In this document: positions 26,091-34,853 of the stretch, piece by piece
How positions within the stretch are numbered: position 1 is the first letter of the stretch
Layout of the letters: the number at the start of each line of letters is the position of its first letter
Program-made: the position numbers and the translations under genes
Source: an uncultured Caldilineales bacterium
Lineage (GTDB): Bacteria; Chloroflexota; Anaerolineae; JAAEKA01
Direction of reading: 5' to 3'
NCBI GenBank assembly: GCA_937907455.1
Contig: CALESQ010000029.1
Coordinates: 1 to 45,071 of the forward strand
DNA length: 45,071 bases
Notes under the pieces: generated by a model
Told to the model about the DNA's origin: nothing
Databases searched by the model: none
What the model saw: the letters and a program-made list of their open reading frames with translations, nothing else

Positions 26091-27428
26091 TTAAAGTGCG
26101 TGCTGCGGGTCGGCCAGAAAGGCATCCAACGCCTGGATCGCCCGCTCCGCGTAGGCCTGATAACGATCGCCCTTGTTGCGCACGGCCTCAGCCAGCGGCG
26201 GCAGCAAGCCGAAATTGGCCTTCATCGGCTGGAAATAGCGCGGTTCAGCCGACGTGATGTAAGTGAACAGCGCGCCCATCATCGTTTCCGCAGGCAGCAC
26301 CAGCGGCGCTTCCCCGCGCGCCAGCCGCGCCGCGTTGATGCCAGCCCACAACCCGCCCGCGGCCGAGCCAACATACCCTTCCGTGCCGGTGATCTGCCCG
26401 GCAAAGAACAAATCCGCGCGCGCCCGCGCCTGCAACGTCGGTTGCAGCACCAGCGGCGAATTGAGGAATGTGTTGCGGTGCATCTGCCCCAGCCGCACGA
26501 ACTCTGCCTGCTCCAGCCCCGGAATCATGCGCAGGATACGCTGCTGCTCCGGCCATTTGATGTTAGTCTGGAAGCCAACGATGTTGTACAGCGTGCCCGC
26601 CTGATTGTCCTGTCGCAACTGCACCACGGCATACGGGCGACGCCCTGTGCGCGGGTCGCGCAGCCCCACCGGGCGCATCGGCCCAAAAGCCAGCGCATCC
26701 GGGCTGCGCCCAGCCAGCACTTCAATCGGCAAGCACCCTTCGAAAAAACGCTCGGCCTCCGGATCGGTCTCAAACGAACGCAACTCAATGCGCTCGGCCG
26801 CGCGCACTGCATCCACGAACGCCTCGTACTGAGCGCGATCCAGCGGGCAGTTGATGTAGTCGCCCTCCGACTCGCCGCTGTCACGGTCGTAGCGGCTTTG
26901 CCGCCAGGCGGGCGGCAAGGCAACGCTGTCCAGGCTGACAATCGGGGCAAGCGCGTCGTAGAAATAGAGGTGTGTCTGTCCCGCAAACTGCCCAATGCAC
27001 GCAGCAAGGCTATGTGAAGTGAGCGGCCCCGTCGCCAATACTGTCAACCCGGCGGGCAGTTCGGTCACTTCTTCACGACGCACCGTAATGCGCGGGTGCG
27101 CTGAAACCGCCGCGGTGACTGCTGCGGCAAAGCCATCCCGATCCACAGCCAACGCCCCGCCCGCGGGCAACGCCTGCGCGTCGGCGCACGCAACAATCAG
27201 CGAGTCCAGTCGGCGCATCTCCGCCTTCAGCAGACCCAGCGCACGATCCAGCCGCGTCGAACCGAGGCTGTTGCTGCACACCAACTCGGCGAACTGGTCG
27301 GTGGCGTGAGCTGCGGTGGATTGCACCGGACGCATCTCGTACAGCGTTACGGTTAGGCCGCGTTCAGCGAGCTGCCAGGCCGCTTCACAACCGGCCAGCC
27401 CAGCGCCGATCACAACAACATCACTCAT
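26091..27428 (-). CDS. trmFO: Folate-dependent tRNA (uracil-54-C5)-methyltransferase TrmFO
   Basis: 445 residues. FAD-binding start VVVIGAGLAGCEAAWQLAERG, then YEMRPVQSTAAHATDQFAELVCSNSLGS, a signature stretch of the TrmFO (formerly Gid) family. Later motifs GYVGSAAGGLWAGINAARLA and PAETMMGALFTYIT are also typical. It makes ribothymidine at position 54 of tRNAs, using methylene-THF and FADH2. The start overlaps the stop of the threonylcarbamoyl-AMP synthase gene by eight bases. Last gene of the prfA operon. Confidence 0.95.
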   Translation of the reverse strand: MSDVVVIGAGLAGCEAAWQLAERGLTVTLYEMRPVQSTAAHATDQFAELVCSNSLGSTRLDRALGLLKAEMRRLDSLIVACADAQALPAGGALAVDRDGFAAAVTAAVSAHPRITVRREEVTELPAGLTVLATGPLTSHSLAACIGQFAGQTHLYFYDALAPIVSLDSVALPPAWRQSRYDRDSGESEGDYINCPLDRAQYEAFVDAVRAAERIELRSFETDPEAERFFEGCLPIEVLAGRSPDALAFGPMRPVGLRDPRTGRRPYAVVQLRQDNQAGTLYNIVGFQTNIKWPEQQRILRMIPGLEQAEFVRLGQMHRNTFLNSPLVLQPTLQARARADLFFAGQITGTEGYVGSAAGGLWAGINAARLARGEAPLVLPAETMMGALFTYITSAEPRYFQPMKANFGLLPPLAEAVRNKGDRYQAYAERAIQALDAFLADPQHAL

Positions 27429-28062
27429 GCGGGGTCTCCTCGGCAGACAACCAGGGATAAAGCTGCGCCGCGCTGATGGGGCCGCGCCGCTCCAGACGAA
27501 CCGGCGTCACCGCCAGGTTGAGCACGGTGGAAGGCACACCGCCCGGACACATGCCGCCATCCAACACGGCGGCGATGCGTCCGCCCAGTTGAGCCAGCAC
27601 ATCCTCAGCGGTGAGCGGGTTGGCGTGGCCGGACAGGTTGGCGCTGGTGACGGCCAACGGCTGCCCCAACGCGGCAAACAGGCGCAATGCCGCAGGATGA
27701 GCGGGCACGCGCAGTGCCACGGTTTGCGTGCCTGCGGTAACGTTGGCGGGAACCTGCGAGCCACAGGCCGCCACAAGAGTTAGCGGCCCCGGCCAAAAGC
27801 GCGCGGCTAAATCCACCAATGCCGAACTGAGGGCCACACCCAGCGCCCCGGCCTGCGTCAGATCAGCCAGCAGCACCGGAATAGCTTTTTCTTCCGGGCG
27901 TTGCTTAGCCTCGTAGATGCGCGCCACAGCCGCGGCATCCCACACCAGCGTGCCAACGCCATAAACGGTATCTGTAGGAAAGGCTACCAACTCGCCCTGC
28001 TGCAACAGATGCACGGCGCGGGCCAGGGCCGCGGGCGAGGCCGCGTCAAGGCGTTCGGTCAT
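27421..28062 (-). CDS. tsaC: L-threonylcarbamoyladenylate synthase (TsaC/YwlC type)
   Basis: 213 residues, the short Sua5/YrdC form. Motifs: GELVAFPTDTVYGVGTLV, IYEAKQRPEEKAIPVLL (KxR-x2-K signature), FWPGPLTLV, VALRVPAHPAAL, AVTSANLSGHANP and PSTVLNL. It makes threonylcarbamoyl-AMP from Thr, bicarbonate and ATP for t6A37 of tRNAs. The gene order prfA-prmC-tsaC is common in bacteria (the Bacillus prfA-prmC-ywlC arrangement). It lies 78 nt after the prmC stop. Confidence 0.94.
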   Translation of the reverse strand: MTERLDAASPAALARAVHLLQQGELVAFPTDTVYGVGTLVWDAAAVARIYEAKQRPEEKAIPVLLADLTQAGALGVALSSALVDLAARFWPGPLTLVAACGSQVPANVTAGTQTVALRVPAHPAALRLFAALGQPLAVTSANLSGHANPLTAEDVLAQLGGRIAAVLDGGMCPGGVPSTVLNLAVTPVRLERRGPISAAQLYPWLSAEETPHE

Positions 28063-28140
28063 GGCAATAATCTTATGACAAGCAGGGGCAAACAGATGTG
28101 GGCGGCAACCGGCTGAAGCAGCAAATATGGCTTAACCGGA

Positions 28141-29154
28141 TCAGGTTTGGATGCGCACAATGCGTTCGCGGAAGGCATAATCGGTTAGCACCTCGATCAG
28201 GGCGTTGGGGAAACCGGCTCGGGCTGCTTCGGCCACGGCAGCGCCCTGGCTGGAGCCAACCTCGAGCAGCACCACACCGCCAGGCTTGAGATGCACGGGC
28301 GCTTGCTGCAATAGCCCGCGAATAGAATCCAGCCCATCGCTGCCGCCCAGCAAAGCTTGAGTAGGCTCGTAGTTGACAATGCCGGGAGCCAGATCCTGCC
28401 ATTCATGTGAGGCCACATAGGGCAGGTTAGCCACGATGACATCCGCCTGCTCCGGCAATGGCTCAAGCAGGTTGCCATGCAGGAAGTGAATGCGCTGCTG
28501 CAAACGATGACGGGCTGCATTGCTGCGGGCTACGGCCAGGGCATCAGCCGATATGTCTATGGCATAAACCAGGGTTTTCTGCGTATTGGCGGCAACGGCC
28601 ACGCTGACAGCGCCGCTGCCAGCACCGATATCGGCCACCACCAGGCGCGGCGCGCTCGGGCTAGTGTCCTCGTCTTGCTGCAAGATCACGTCTAACAGCA
28701 AATCTACCAGCAGCTCGGTTTCTGGCCGCGGGATAAGTACGCGGCGATCTACGTAGAAATCAAGGCCATAGAATGCCTTTTCGCCCACCAGATAAGCCAC
28801 CGGCTCGTGCTGGAAGCGCCGCACCACCAGATGCTCGAACCGACTGCGCTCCTCGGCGCTCAACAAGCGCTCGGGATAGGCATATAGTTGAGCGCGGTTG
28901 CAGCCCAGCACCGCAGCCAATAACACTTCGCTGTCGAGCTTGGGGGTTTCCACCCGGGCGCTGCTGAGCCGCTGAGTTGCTGCCACCAGGGCAAGCACCA
29001 CTGTGGCATCGGCAGCTAAATGCCAAATGAAGGTTTGTAAAGGCGGTTGTGAAGATAGAGAGTGCATGGAGTTGAGAGGCCCGGCTGAAGCCAGGGCGGT
29101 CCAATCACGGTTTTTGGCCGGATGGATTTGCTGCATTGCAAATGAATGCGCCAT
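28141..29154 (-). CDS. prmC: Release factor glutamine methyltransferase PrmC
   Basis: 337 residues from the first ATG; a start at Met30 (MHSLSSQPPL) is also possible, which would give a more usual length near 308. Seen: the helical N-domain (DSEVLLAAVLGCNRAQLYAYPE), RFQHEPVAYLVGEKAFYGLDFYVDRRVLIPRPETELLV, the SAM site VADIGAGSGAVSVAVA, and VANLPYV at the active site, where most PrmC have NPPY. It methylates the Gln of the GGQ motif in release factors, and prfA is the gene immediately upstream (39 nt). Confidence 0.93.
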   Translation of the reverse strand: MAHSFAMQQIHPAKNRDWTALASAGPLNSMHSLSSQPPLQTFIWHLAADATVVLALVAATQRLSSARVETPKLDSEVLLAAVLGCNRAQLYAYPERLLSAEERSRFEHLVVRRFQHEPVAYLVGEKAFYGLDFYVDRRVLIPRPETELLVDLLLDVILQQDEDTSPSAPRLVVADIGAGSGAVSVAVAANTQKTLVYAIDISADALAVARSNAARHRLQQRIHFLHGNLLEPLPEQADVIVANLPYVASHEWQDLAPGIVNYEPTQALLGGSDGLDSIRGLLQQAPVHLKPGGVVLLEVGSSQGAAVAEAARAGFPNALIEVLTDYAFRERIVRIQT

Positions 29155-29193
29155 TGCTTGCTATATCCTTTTTACGCTAAAACTCAACCCTGA

Positions 29194-30276
29194 TTATATG
29201 TCGTTGCTATCACTCAAACGAGCCAGCTTCTCGGCTTGTTCCGCAGCCAGCAAGGCTTCGATCAACTCGGTGATATCGCCTTCCAACATGCTGTCGAGCC
29301 GGTGCAAGGTGAGGCCGATGCGGTGATCGGTGACGCGGTTTTGCGGAAAGTTGTAGGTGCGCACTTTTTCGCTGCGGTCGCCGGAGCCAACCTGGCTGCG
29401 CCGCGCTTCGGTTTGCTCTTCCATCTGGCGCTCAGCTTCCATCGCATAAAGCCGGGCGCGCAGAATCTGCATGGCCTTGGCGCGATTCTGCAATTGCGAC
29501 TTTTCATCCTGGCATGATACCACCAGGCCGGTAGGGAGATGGGTGACGCGCACTGCCGAATCGGTGGTGTTGACGCTTTGGCCGCCTGGCCCACCGGCAC
29601 GAAAAACATCAATGCGCACCTCGTTGGGGCTAATCTCCACCTCGACTTCGCTCATCTCTGGCAGCACGGCTACCGTGGCGGTGGAGGTATGAATACGCCC
29701 CTGCGATTCGGTGACAGGCACGCGCTGCACCCGGTGTACGCCACTTTCGTGCTTCAACCGCGAATAGGCTCCCTGACCGCGCACCGAAAAGATTACTTCT
29801 TTAAAGCCACCCACGCCAGTTTCGTTCTGGCTGAGCATATCCACCTTGTAGCGTTGAGCTTCGGCCCAACGCGCGTACATGCGGAAGAGGTCAGCGGCAA
29901 ACAGGCCGGCTTCATCGCCGCCTGCGCCAGCACGAATCTCGACAATGACGTTTTTCTCGTCTGCTGGATCGCTGGGCAGCATCATCACCTGCAAAGCATG
30001 CTCCAGGCTGCTGATCTCGGCTTCCAGGTGCAGCGCTTCTTCGCGCGCCATGGCGGCCAATTCCAGGTCATCGCCATCGTCGGCCAGCAACTCGGCATCG
30101 GTCAGCTGCTGCTGGGCGCTGCGATAGCTGCGATAGGTGATCACCAGCGTTTCGATTTCCGAGCGCTCTTTGGCAAGCCGGGCCATCTGCTCATAATCAG
30201 TAGCCACGGCAGTGTCGGCCATCAACTGGCCAATTTCATCGTAGCGGCGAGCTACGCTATTGAGACTTTCAAACAT
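29194..30276 (-). CDS. prfA: Peptide chain release factor 1
   Basis: 360 residues from the ATG at 30276 (MFESLNSVARRYDE), the usual RF1 length; an upstream frame begins at 30342 but overlaps the promoter. The tripeptide anticodon is PVT near residue 186 (RVQRVPVTESQG), the RF1 type that reads UAA and UAG. The catalytic GGQ is in AGGPGGQSVNTTDSAVR near 230. A -10 box TACAAT lies upstream. It heads a four-gene unit prfA-prmC-tsaC-trmFO, all concerned with termination or tRNA modification. Confidence 0.97.
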   Translation of the reverse strand: MFESLNSVARRYDEIGQLMADTAVATDYEQMARLAKERSEIETLVITYRSYRSAQQQLTDAELLADDGDDLELAAMAREEALHLEAEISSLEHALQVMMLPSDPADEKNVIVEIRAGAGGDEAGLFAADLFRMYARWAEAQRYKVDMLSQNETGVGGFKEVIFSVRGQGAYSRLKHESGVHRVQRVPVTESQGRIHTSTATVAVLPEMSEVEVEISPNEVRIDVFRAGGPGGQSVNTTDSAVRVTHLPTGLVVSCQDEKSQLQNRAKAMQILRARLYAMEAERQMEEQTEARRSQVGSGDRSEKVRTYNFPQNRVTDHRIGLTLHRLDSMLEGDITELIEALLAAEQAEKLARLSDSNDI

Positions 30277-30330
30277 ACGGGGTTGATTCTTGTGTGATGA
30301 ATTGGTAAAAAGCAGCGACCTTCGAGGTTT

Positions 30331-30336
30331 ATTGTA
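30331..30336 (-). promoter_or_regulatory. -10 box of the prfA operon
   Basis: Minus strand TGTGGTACAATAAACC: TACAAT at 30331-30336, about 55 nt before the ATG at 30276. Same GTGGTACAAT form as upstream of the cyclodeaminase gene. Confidence 0.6.
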
Positions 30337-30405
30337 CCACAACCCTGAGGGTTGGCGGAATACGTTTAGGCGCTGATTACTCTACGCTTGGGTGCTGGCT
30401 ACGTT

Positions 30406-31212
30406 TCAATCCTCGTCATCGGCCAGGTCTGCGCCTGCCGCACCATCTGCCGGAGCCAGCGCCTCCAGCAGGATTTCACCGAAAAGCTCATGCTGCGTGG
30501 CACGCAGCCGGCCGCGCTTGATCATTTCCAGCACAGCCCACAGGCTGACAACGATCTCAACGCGGTCGCCTGATTGACGGATGATGCGCTGAAAAGGCAC
30601 GCGCTGGGTACGGCTGAGAAGCTGCTCAATCCATTCGATTGTTTCGCGCACAGTGATCTTGCGCAGCGCCACCACGGTTTCACCGGTGGCTTGTAACTCC
30701 TCATCCTGTTCCAACACGCGCTGCAAAGCCGCCAGCAGATCGTCCAGCGTGATAGCTTCCCAGTCAATACGCAGATCCAAAACGGGCGGCGAGGCCACGC
30801 GCACATAGCTGTGGCGGCCCTGCTCTTCCCACTGGCGCAGATGTTGCGCGGCCTGTTTGAATTTTTTGTATTCGCGCAGACGGCGCGCCAGCAGCTCGGC
30901 AGGGTCTTCCTCCTCGTCTTCCTCTACCACCACCGGGCGCGGCAGCAGCAAGCGCGATTTGATCAGCAGCAGCTTGGCAGCCACCACCAAAAAATCAGCG
31001 ATCAAGTCAGCCTGCACCTCTTGCATTGCCTGAATATGCGCGATAAACTGATCGGCTACCAGCGCCAGCGAAATGGCGGTGATGTCCAATTCGTTTTTCT
31101 GAATCAGATGCAGCAGCAGGTCAAGCGGGCCTTCAAACAAAGGCAAACGCACCAGATAAGTATCTGATGCGCTGACAGCGTCGGCAGAGACAGGCAGATC
31201 AGGTGTCGTCAA
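30406..31212 (-). CDS. scpA: Segregation and condensation protein ScpA
   Basis: 268 residues. The kleisin N-terminus is clear: YLVRLPLFEGPLDLLLHLIQKNELDITAISLALVADQFIAHI, then DFLVVAAKLLLIKSRLLLP. The C-terminal winged-helix part has VSLWAVLEMIKRGRLRATQHELFGEILLEAL. ScpA bridges the SMC dimer in chromosome condensation. No scpB gene follows directly. The TTG start at 31212 has AAGGA six bases upstream. It is 12 bases after an amidase gene, so co-transcribed with it. Confidence 0.95.
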   Translation of the reverse strand: MTTPDLPVSADAVSASDTYLVRLPLFEGPLDLLLHLIQKNELDITAISLALVADQFIAHIQAMQEVQADLIADFLVVAAKLLLIKSRLLLPRPVVVEEDEEEDPAELLARRLREYKKFKQAAQHLRQWEEQGRHSYVRVASPPVLDLRIDWEAITLDDLLAALQRVLEQDEELQATGETVVALRKITVRETIEWIEQLLSRTQRVPFQRIIRQSGDRVEIVVSLWAVLEMIKRGRLRATQHELFGEILLEALAPADGAAGADLADDED

Positions 31213-31224
31213 GGCGTATCCTTG

Positions 31225-32037
31225 TCAGGGCGTGCTGTTTTGCACGGCGGTGATGGCGTTCAGCAGGCTGTCTTTCCAGCGATGCGGCGAGCGCAGCCAG
31301 GTTTCGCCGGGGCAACTGGTATCGTTTTGCGGAAACTCTTTGTGGCCCATCACATGGGCCACCGGAATGCCCAGGCTTTGCAACAACCAGGCAATAAGCG
31401 CAGCTGCCGTGGCGATCTGTGCGGCAGGAGGCGGATCGTAGGTAAAATCGCCCGACACGCACACACCCACACTGTAATCGTTGTTGTGGGTGACATGCCA
31501 GGACACCGTTTCCAGACGCTGCGTCAGATAGATGACGCCGTCCGGTTTGACATAGTAGTGATAGCCGATGCCGGGCCAGCCCTGCTGTTCGACATGGTAC
31601 TGCGCGATATGCTCCACGGGCACGGTGGCCGCAGCCGCGCTGTGATGGACACACAAATGGGTGATGGCAGTGCGGGGACGCGTGGCATAACTCTTTTCGG
31701 CGTGTTTCACCAGGCGATCAACCACGTCTTGCACGCCAGGCATAGGCAATACAGGCGGCGCGCCGGCATCGCCCAGCAACGCCCTGAGGCGCGCAATCTC
31801 GGCAGCATAGGCGGCAATGGTGTGAGTTTGTTGCGCCACTTGTGCACTGAGCGCGGTGAGGCGCTGGTCGCGCGCGGCTACCTCGCGCTCCATGCGCGCC
31901 AAATGAAACTGCGCCTGAGCCAGCTCCTCTTCGCGTTGGGCCAATTGGGCCTGCAACAGCACAGGGGCGCTGACCGCGCGCCGGGCAAGCTGATCATTGG
32001 CAGGGAACAGAGATGAAAGCATAGTGTGGGAAAGCAT
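31225..32037 (-). CDS. N-acetylmuramoyl-L-alanine amidase (PGRP/amidase_2) with N-terminal coiled coil
   Basis: 270 residues (an in-frame ATG at 32022 would give 265). No signal peptide is visible. Residues about 25-95 are a heptad-rich coiled coil (LAQREEELAQAQFHLARMEREVAARDQRL). The amidase_2 domain follows: THLCVHHSAA (zinc His), YHVEQQGWPGIGYHYYVKPDGVIYLTQ, SVGVCVSGDF, and MGHKEFPQNDTSCPGE (second His and the Cys ligand). It resembles PGRP/AmpD-type amidases that cut the bond between MurNAc and L-Ala. Lack of a signal suggests a cytoplasmic or unconventional location. Confidence 0.85.
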   Translation of the reverse strand: MLSHTMLSSLFPANDQLARRAVSAPVLLQAQLAQREEELAQAQFHLARMEREVAARDQRLTALSAQVAQQTHTIAAYAAEIARLRALLGDAGAPPVLPMPGVQDVVDRLVKHAEKSYATRPRTAITHLCVHHSAAAATVPVEHIAQYHVEQQGWPGIGYHYYVKPDGVIYLTQRLETVSWHVTHNNDYSVGVCVSGDFTYDPPPAAQIATAAALIAWLLQSLGIPVAHVMGHKEFPQNDTSCPGETWLRSPHRWKDSLLNAITAVQNSTP

Positions 32038-32073
32038 CCTGGATTAAAAACAGCCCTTTACAGGTCGCATGCT

Positions 32074-32079
32074 ATTATA
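32074..32079 (-). promoter_or_regulatory. -10 box of the amidase/scpA operon
   Basis: Minus strand GTGTATAATAGC: TATAAT at 32074-32079, 36 nt before the ATG at 32037. Confidence 0.6.
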
Positions 32080-32127
32080 CACGCTTCCGCCAATCCGTCC
32101 ATGCCGCTCTATGCGTTTGCGCGCTGT

Positions 32128-32156
32128 TTGGCCGAACCATACAACCCGTGTACAAT
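32128..32156 (+). promoter_or_regulatory. Promoter of the tandem ATP-grasp genes
   Basis: TTGGCC (32128-32133), 17-nt spacer, TACAAT (32151-32156) preceded by TG one base away. Predicted leader about 88 nt to the ATG at 32251. Confidence 0.65.
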
Positions 32157-32250
32157 TCAGCACCAACACTGCTACCCACGGCAGTGCGCTCCGGCCTGCC
32201 TGGCAGGGCGCGGGCACTTCAACACGGCACTTAATTTTCACGGAGGCTGT

Positions 32251-33483
32251 ATGCCCACACGCAAACTTGGGTTGTTGATCGGTGCAGAGGAAGAAGATTG
32301 GCCGAGCGCGCTGGAAGCGCTGTTTCGCCGCCATACGCCGGTAGCTTCGGTGGGCGGCGAACCGCTCAACGTGCAGGTAGAGCGGGTGCGCGTGCATCCC
32401 TTTGACCTGCGCGCAGACACCAGCTACCATGTCGTGGTGGATCGGTTGGGACACTGGCAGCTTCACCCACGCGAATGGCTGAAGAAAGCCGCGCTGTTCA
32501 ACGGTGTGTATCTGGTGAACAATCCCTTCACCTTTCAGAGCATGGAGAAGCATTCGGCCTATGCAGCCATGATGCGCCTGGGCATTCACGTCCCTAAAAC
32601 CTGGCTGATCCCGCTGAAATCCTATCCTGACCGACCCGGCTATCAGGACACGGCCAACCGCTACTATGACTGGTTCGACCTGCCAGCCATCGGAGGGGAG
32701 GAATTCGGCTATCCGCTGTATATGAAGCCGTTTGATGGCGGCGGCTGGCGCGGCGTGAGCCGCATCGGCAACACAGCAGAGCTGATGGACGCCTACAACG
32801 CTTCCGGTCAAACCATGATGCACCTGCAAGCCGCGTTGGAGGGTTTCGATGTCTTTGTGCGTGCGCTGGGCATCGGTCCGCAAATCCGGCCCATGCACTA
32901 CGATCCCAGCAAGCCTTTCCACGAACGCTATGTGCCCGACCGCAATTTCCTCAGCCCAGAAAAAACGCTGGAGATGACACGCATCACCAAAGTCATCAAT
33001 GCCTTCTTCCGCTGGGAAATCAACTCATGCGAGGCGATTTTAAAAGACGGCCTGTTGCAGCCAATTGACTATGCCAATGCCTGCCCAGACATGCACCTGA
33101 TCAGCCTGCACGTCAATTTCCCCTGGGCAGTAAAATCGCTGCTGGCCTGGACCACCTTCTGCCTGGCTACTGACCGCCGGATGCGGCTGGATATGAACAT
33201 GGCAGATTATTTTGCCATTGCCGACTCGGAACGCAGCTATGATGAAAAATTGGCCGCCTATGAGGTATTGGCCGACGCCTACTTTGAAACCGAGCGTTTC
33301 GATGAGTTCCGCCACAAGCAACTTGGCTGGCTGGATGAAGCCATGTGGGAATTTGTGCAGAGCGCTGAATTTGATGGCATTCTGCAGGGCATTGTGCGCG
33401 ACAAATTCCCCGCACACGAGTTTGACCATTTCGTTTACCATTACCGCACCATGATGCGCGAATGGGTGCAAAGCAACGCCTAG
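32251..33483 (+). CDS. ATP-grasp-like protein, function unknown (tandem copy 1)
   Basis: 410 residues from the ATG at 32251, with CGGAGG four bases upstream; upstream in-frame codons precede the promoter and are rejected. ATP-grasp features: NNPFTFQSMEKHSAYAAMMR with a candidate ATP-binding Lys100, GIHVPKTWLIP, GYPLYMKPFDGGGWRGVSRI with Lys159 and a glycine loop, DVFVRALGIG, and an acidic/Asn metal-type site in LLQPIDYANACPD (Asp273, Asn276). The N-terminal part (KLGLLIGAEEEDWPSALEALF) is like the pre-ATP-grasp domain. Such enzymes join a carboxylate to an amine with ATP. No substrate can be named. Copy 2 follows after 14 nt. Confidence 0.78.
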   Translation: MPTRKLGLLIGAEEEDWPSALEALFRRHTPVASVGGEPLNVQVERVRVHPFDLRADTSYHVVVDRLGHWQLHPREWLKKAALFNGVYLVNNPFTFQSMEKHSAYAAMMRLGIHVPKTWLIPLKSYPDRPGYQDTANRYYDWFDLPAIGGEEFGYPLYMKPFDGGGWRGVSRIGNTAELMDAYNASGQTMMHLQAALEGFDVFVRALGIGPQIRPMHYDPSKPFHERYVPDRNFLSPEKTLEMTRITKVINAFFRWEINSCEAILKDGLLQPIDYANACPDMHLISLHVNFPWAVKSLLAWTTFCLATDRRMRLDMNMADYFAIADSERSYDEKLAAYEVLADAYFETERFDEFRHKQLGWLDEAMWEFVQSAEFDGILQGIVRDKFPAHEFDHFVYHYRTMMREWVQSNA

Positions 33484-33497
33484 CCGCGGAGAGGCAG

Positions 33498-34724
33498 ATG
33501 ATGAACAGCAAGAAAATTGGCCTTTTGCTGAGCGATGAAGATGATTGGCCGGTAGCGTTTGAGCAGTTGCACCGACGTTTCAGCGAGCGCAGCGCCGGCC
33601 GTGCCGGTTTGCCCGCCAGCACAGTGGAGCGCATCCGCATTCACCCTTTCAACCTGGCCGCACCTACATCCTACGATCTGGTGATTGATCGGCTGGCCTG
33701 GTGGCATAACCACGCCCGTGAATGGCTGAAAAAAGCCGCGCTGGTAAACGGTGTTACCCTGCTCAATAACCCGTTTACCTTCCAAAGCATGGAAAAGCAT
33801 TCGGCTTACAGCGCCATGATCCGCCTGGGGTTGCCCATCCCTGAGACGTGGCTGATCCCGTTCAAGACCGGCCCCGATACCGACAAATTCCGCCGCACCG
33901 CAGGTCGCTATCACGACTGGTTCGATCTGCCCGGCCTGGCCGAGCAGATCGGTTACCCGCTGTATATGAAGCCCTTTGATGGCGGCGGCTGGCGCGGAGT
34001 GAGTCGCATCGGCAACGTGGGCGATCTGATGGCCGCCTACGACGCTTCCGGCGCCACTATGATGCACCTGCAACGTGGTCTGGAGAACTTCGACATCTTC
34101 GTACGCGCCCTGGCCATCGGCCCGCAGGTCAACATCTTTCACTACGACCCGGCGCGCCCCATGCACGAGCGCTATCAGGTAGACAGCAACTTCCTCAGCG
34201 CCGAGCATGTGCGCGAAGCCACCGCCGTGGTGAAAACCATCAATGCTTTCTTCCACTGGGAATTCAATTCCTGTGAATCGATTCTCAAGAACGGCGTGTT
34301 GCAGCCGATTGACTTTGCCAATGCCTGTCCAGACGTAGCGCTGATCAGCCTGCATTACTATTTCCCGTGGGCTATCAAGTCGCTGCTGGCGTGGAGTCTG
34401 TTCAGCCTGGCGAGCGAACGGCGCATCAGTCTGGACCTTAACACTGCCGACTATTTCGCCGTAGCCGATTCCGACCGCAGCTACCACGAAAAGCTGGCCG
34501 CCTATGAAGCGTTAGCCGATGCTTATTTCGACACAGCCCGCTTTGAAGAGTTCCGTGCCACCGAGCTGGCCGATCTAGATGCGGTGATGTGGGAGTTGGC
34601 GCAGACGCAGGAATTCGACGACATGTTGGTACACAACGTGCGCATCACCTTTCCTGCGCACGAGCAAGATGCCTTTATTGCCCATTTCCGCGGCCTGCTG
34701 CGCGCCTGGGTGATGGAGCAGTGA
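33498..34724 (+). CDS. ATP-grasp-like protein, function unknown (tandem copy 2)
   Basis: 408 residues from the ATG at 33498 (another ATG follows at once); CGGAGAGG is the ribosome site. It is a clear paralogue of copy 1 along the whole length: REWLKKAALVNGV, NNPFTFQSMEKHSAYSAMIR, GYPLYMKPFDGGGWRGVSRI, MMHLQRGLENFDIFVRALAIG and LQPIDFANACPDV all align. The paralogues differ in the N-terminal region and around FKTGPDTDKFRRTAG. The pair may act in sequence on a peptide or form a heterodimer; both are inference. A period-7 repeat starts two bases beyond its stop codon. Confidence 0.78.
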   Translation: MMNSKKIGLLLSDEDDWPVAFEQLHRRFSERSAGRAGLPASTVERIRIHPFNLAAPTSYDLVIDRLAWWHNHAREWLKKAALVNGVTLLNNPFTFQSMEKHSAYSAMIRLGLPIPETWLIPFKTGPDTDKFRRTAGRYHDWFDLPGLAEQIGYPLYMKPFDGGGWRGVSRIGNVGDLMAAYDASGATMMHLQRGLENFDIFVRALAIGPQVNIFHYDPARPMHERYQVDSNFLSAEHVREATAVVKTINAFFHWEFNSCESILKNGVLQPIDFANACPDVALISLHYYFPWAIKSLLAWSLFSLASERRISLDLNTADYFAVADSDRSYHEKLAAYEALADAYFDTARFEEFRATELADLDAVMWELAQTQEFDDMLVHNVRITFPAHEQDAFIAHFRGLLRAWVMEQ

Positions 34725-34725
34725 G

Positions 34726-34769
34726 CAGTATCCAGTATCCAGCAAGCAGATCAGCAGATCAGCAGCCTG
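34726..34769 (+). repeat. Short tandem repeat after ATP-grasp copy 2
   Basis: Units CAGTATC, CAGTATC, CAGCAAG, CAGATCAG, CAGATCAG, CAGCCTG (7 and 8 nt). It starts two bases beyond the stop codon, and the stop itself (AGCAGTGA) fits the period. Confidence 0.75.
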
Positions 34770-34788
34770 TCACTGCGCTACCCTGTCT

Positions 34789-34851
34789 TCTCAACTCTCA
34801 ATTTCCAATTCCCAATTCTCAATTCCCAATTCTCAACTCCCAATTCCCAAT
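34789..34851 (+). repeat. Heptad array TCYCAAT directly before a start codon
   Basis: Nine perfect-period 7-nt units: TCTCAAC, TCTCAAT, TTCCAAT, TCCCAAT, TCTCAAT, TCCCAAT, TCTCAAC, TCCCAAT, TCCCAAT, then TC and the ATG at 34854. The array takes the place of a normal ribosome binding site. Confidence 0.9.
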
Positions 34852-34853
34852 TC

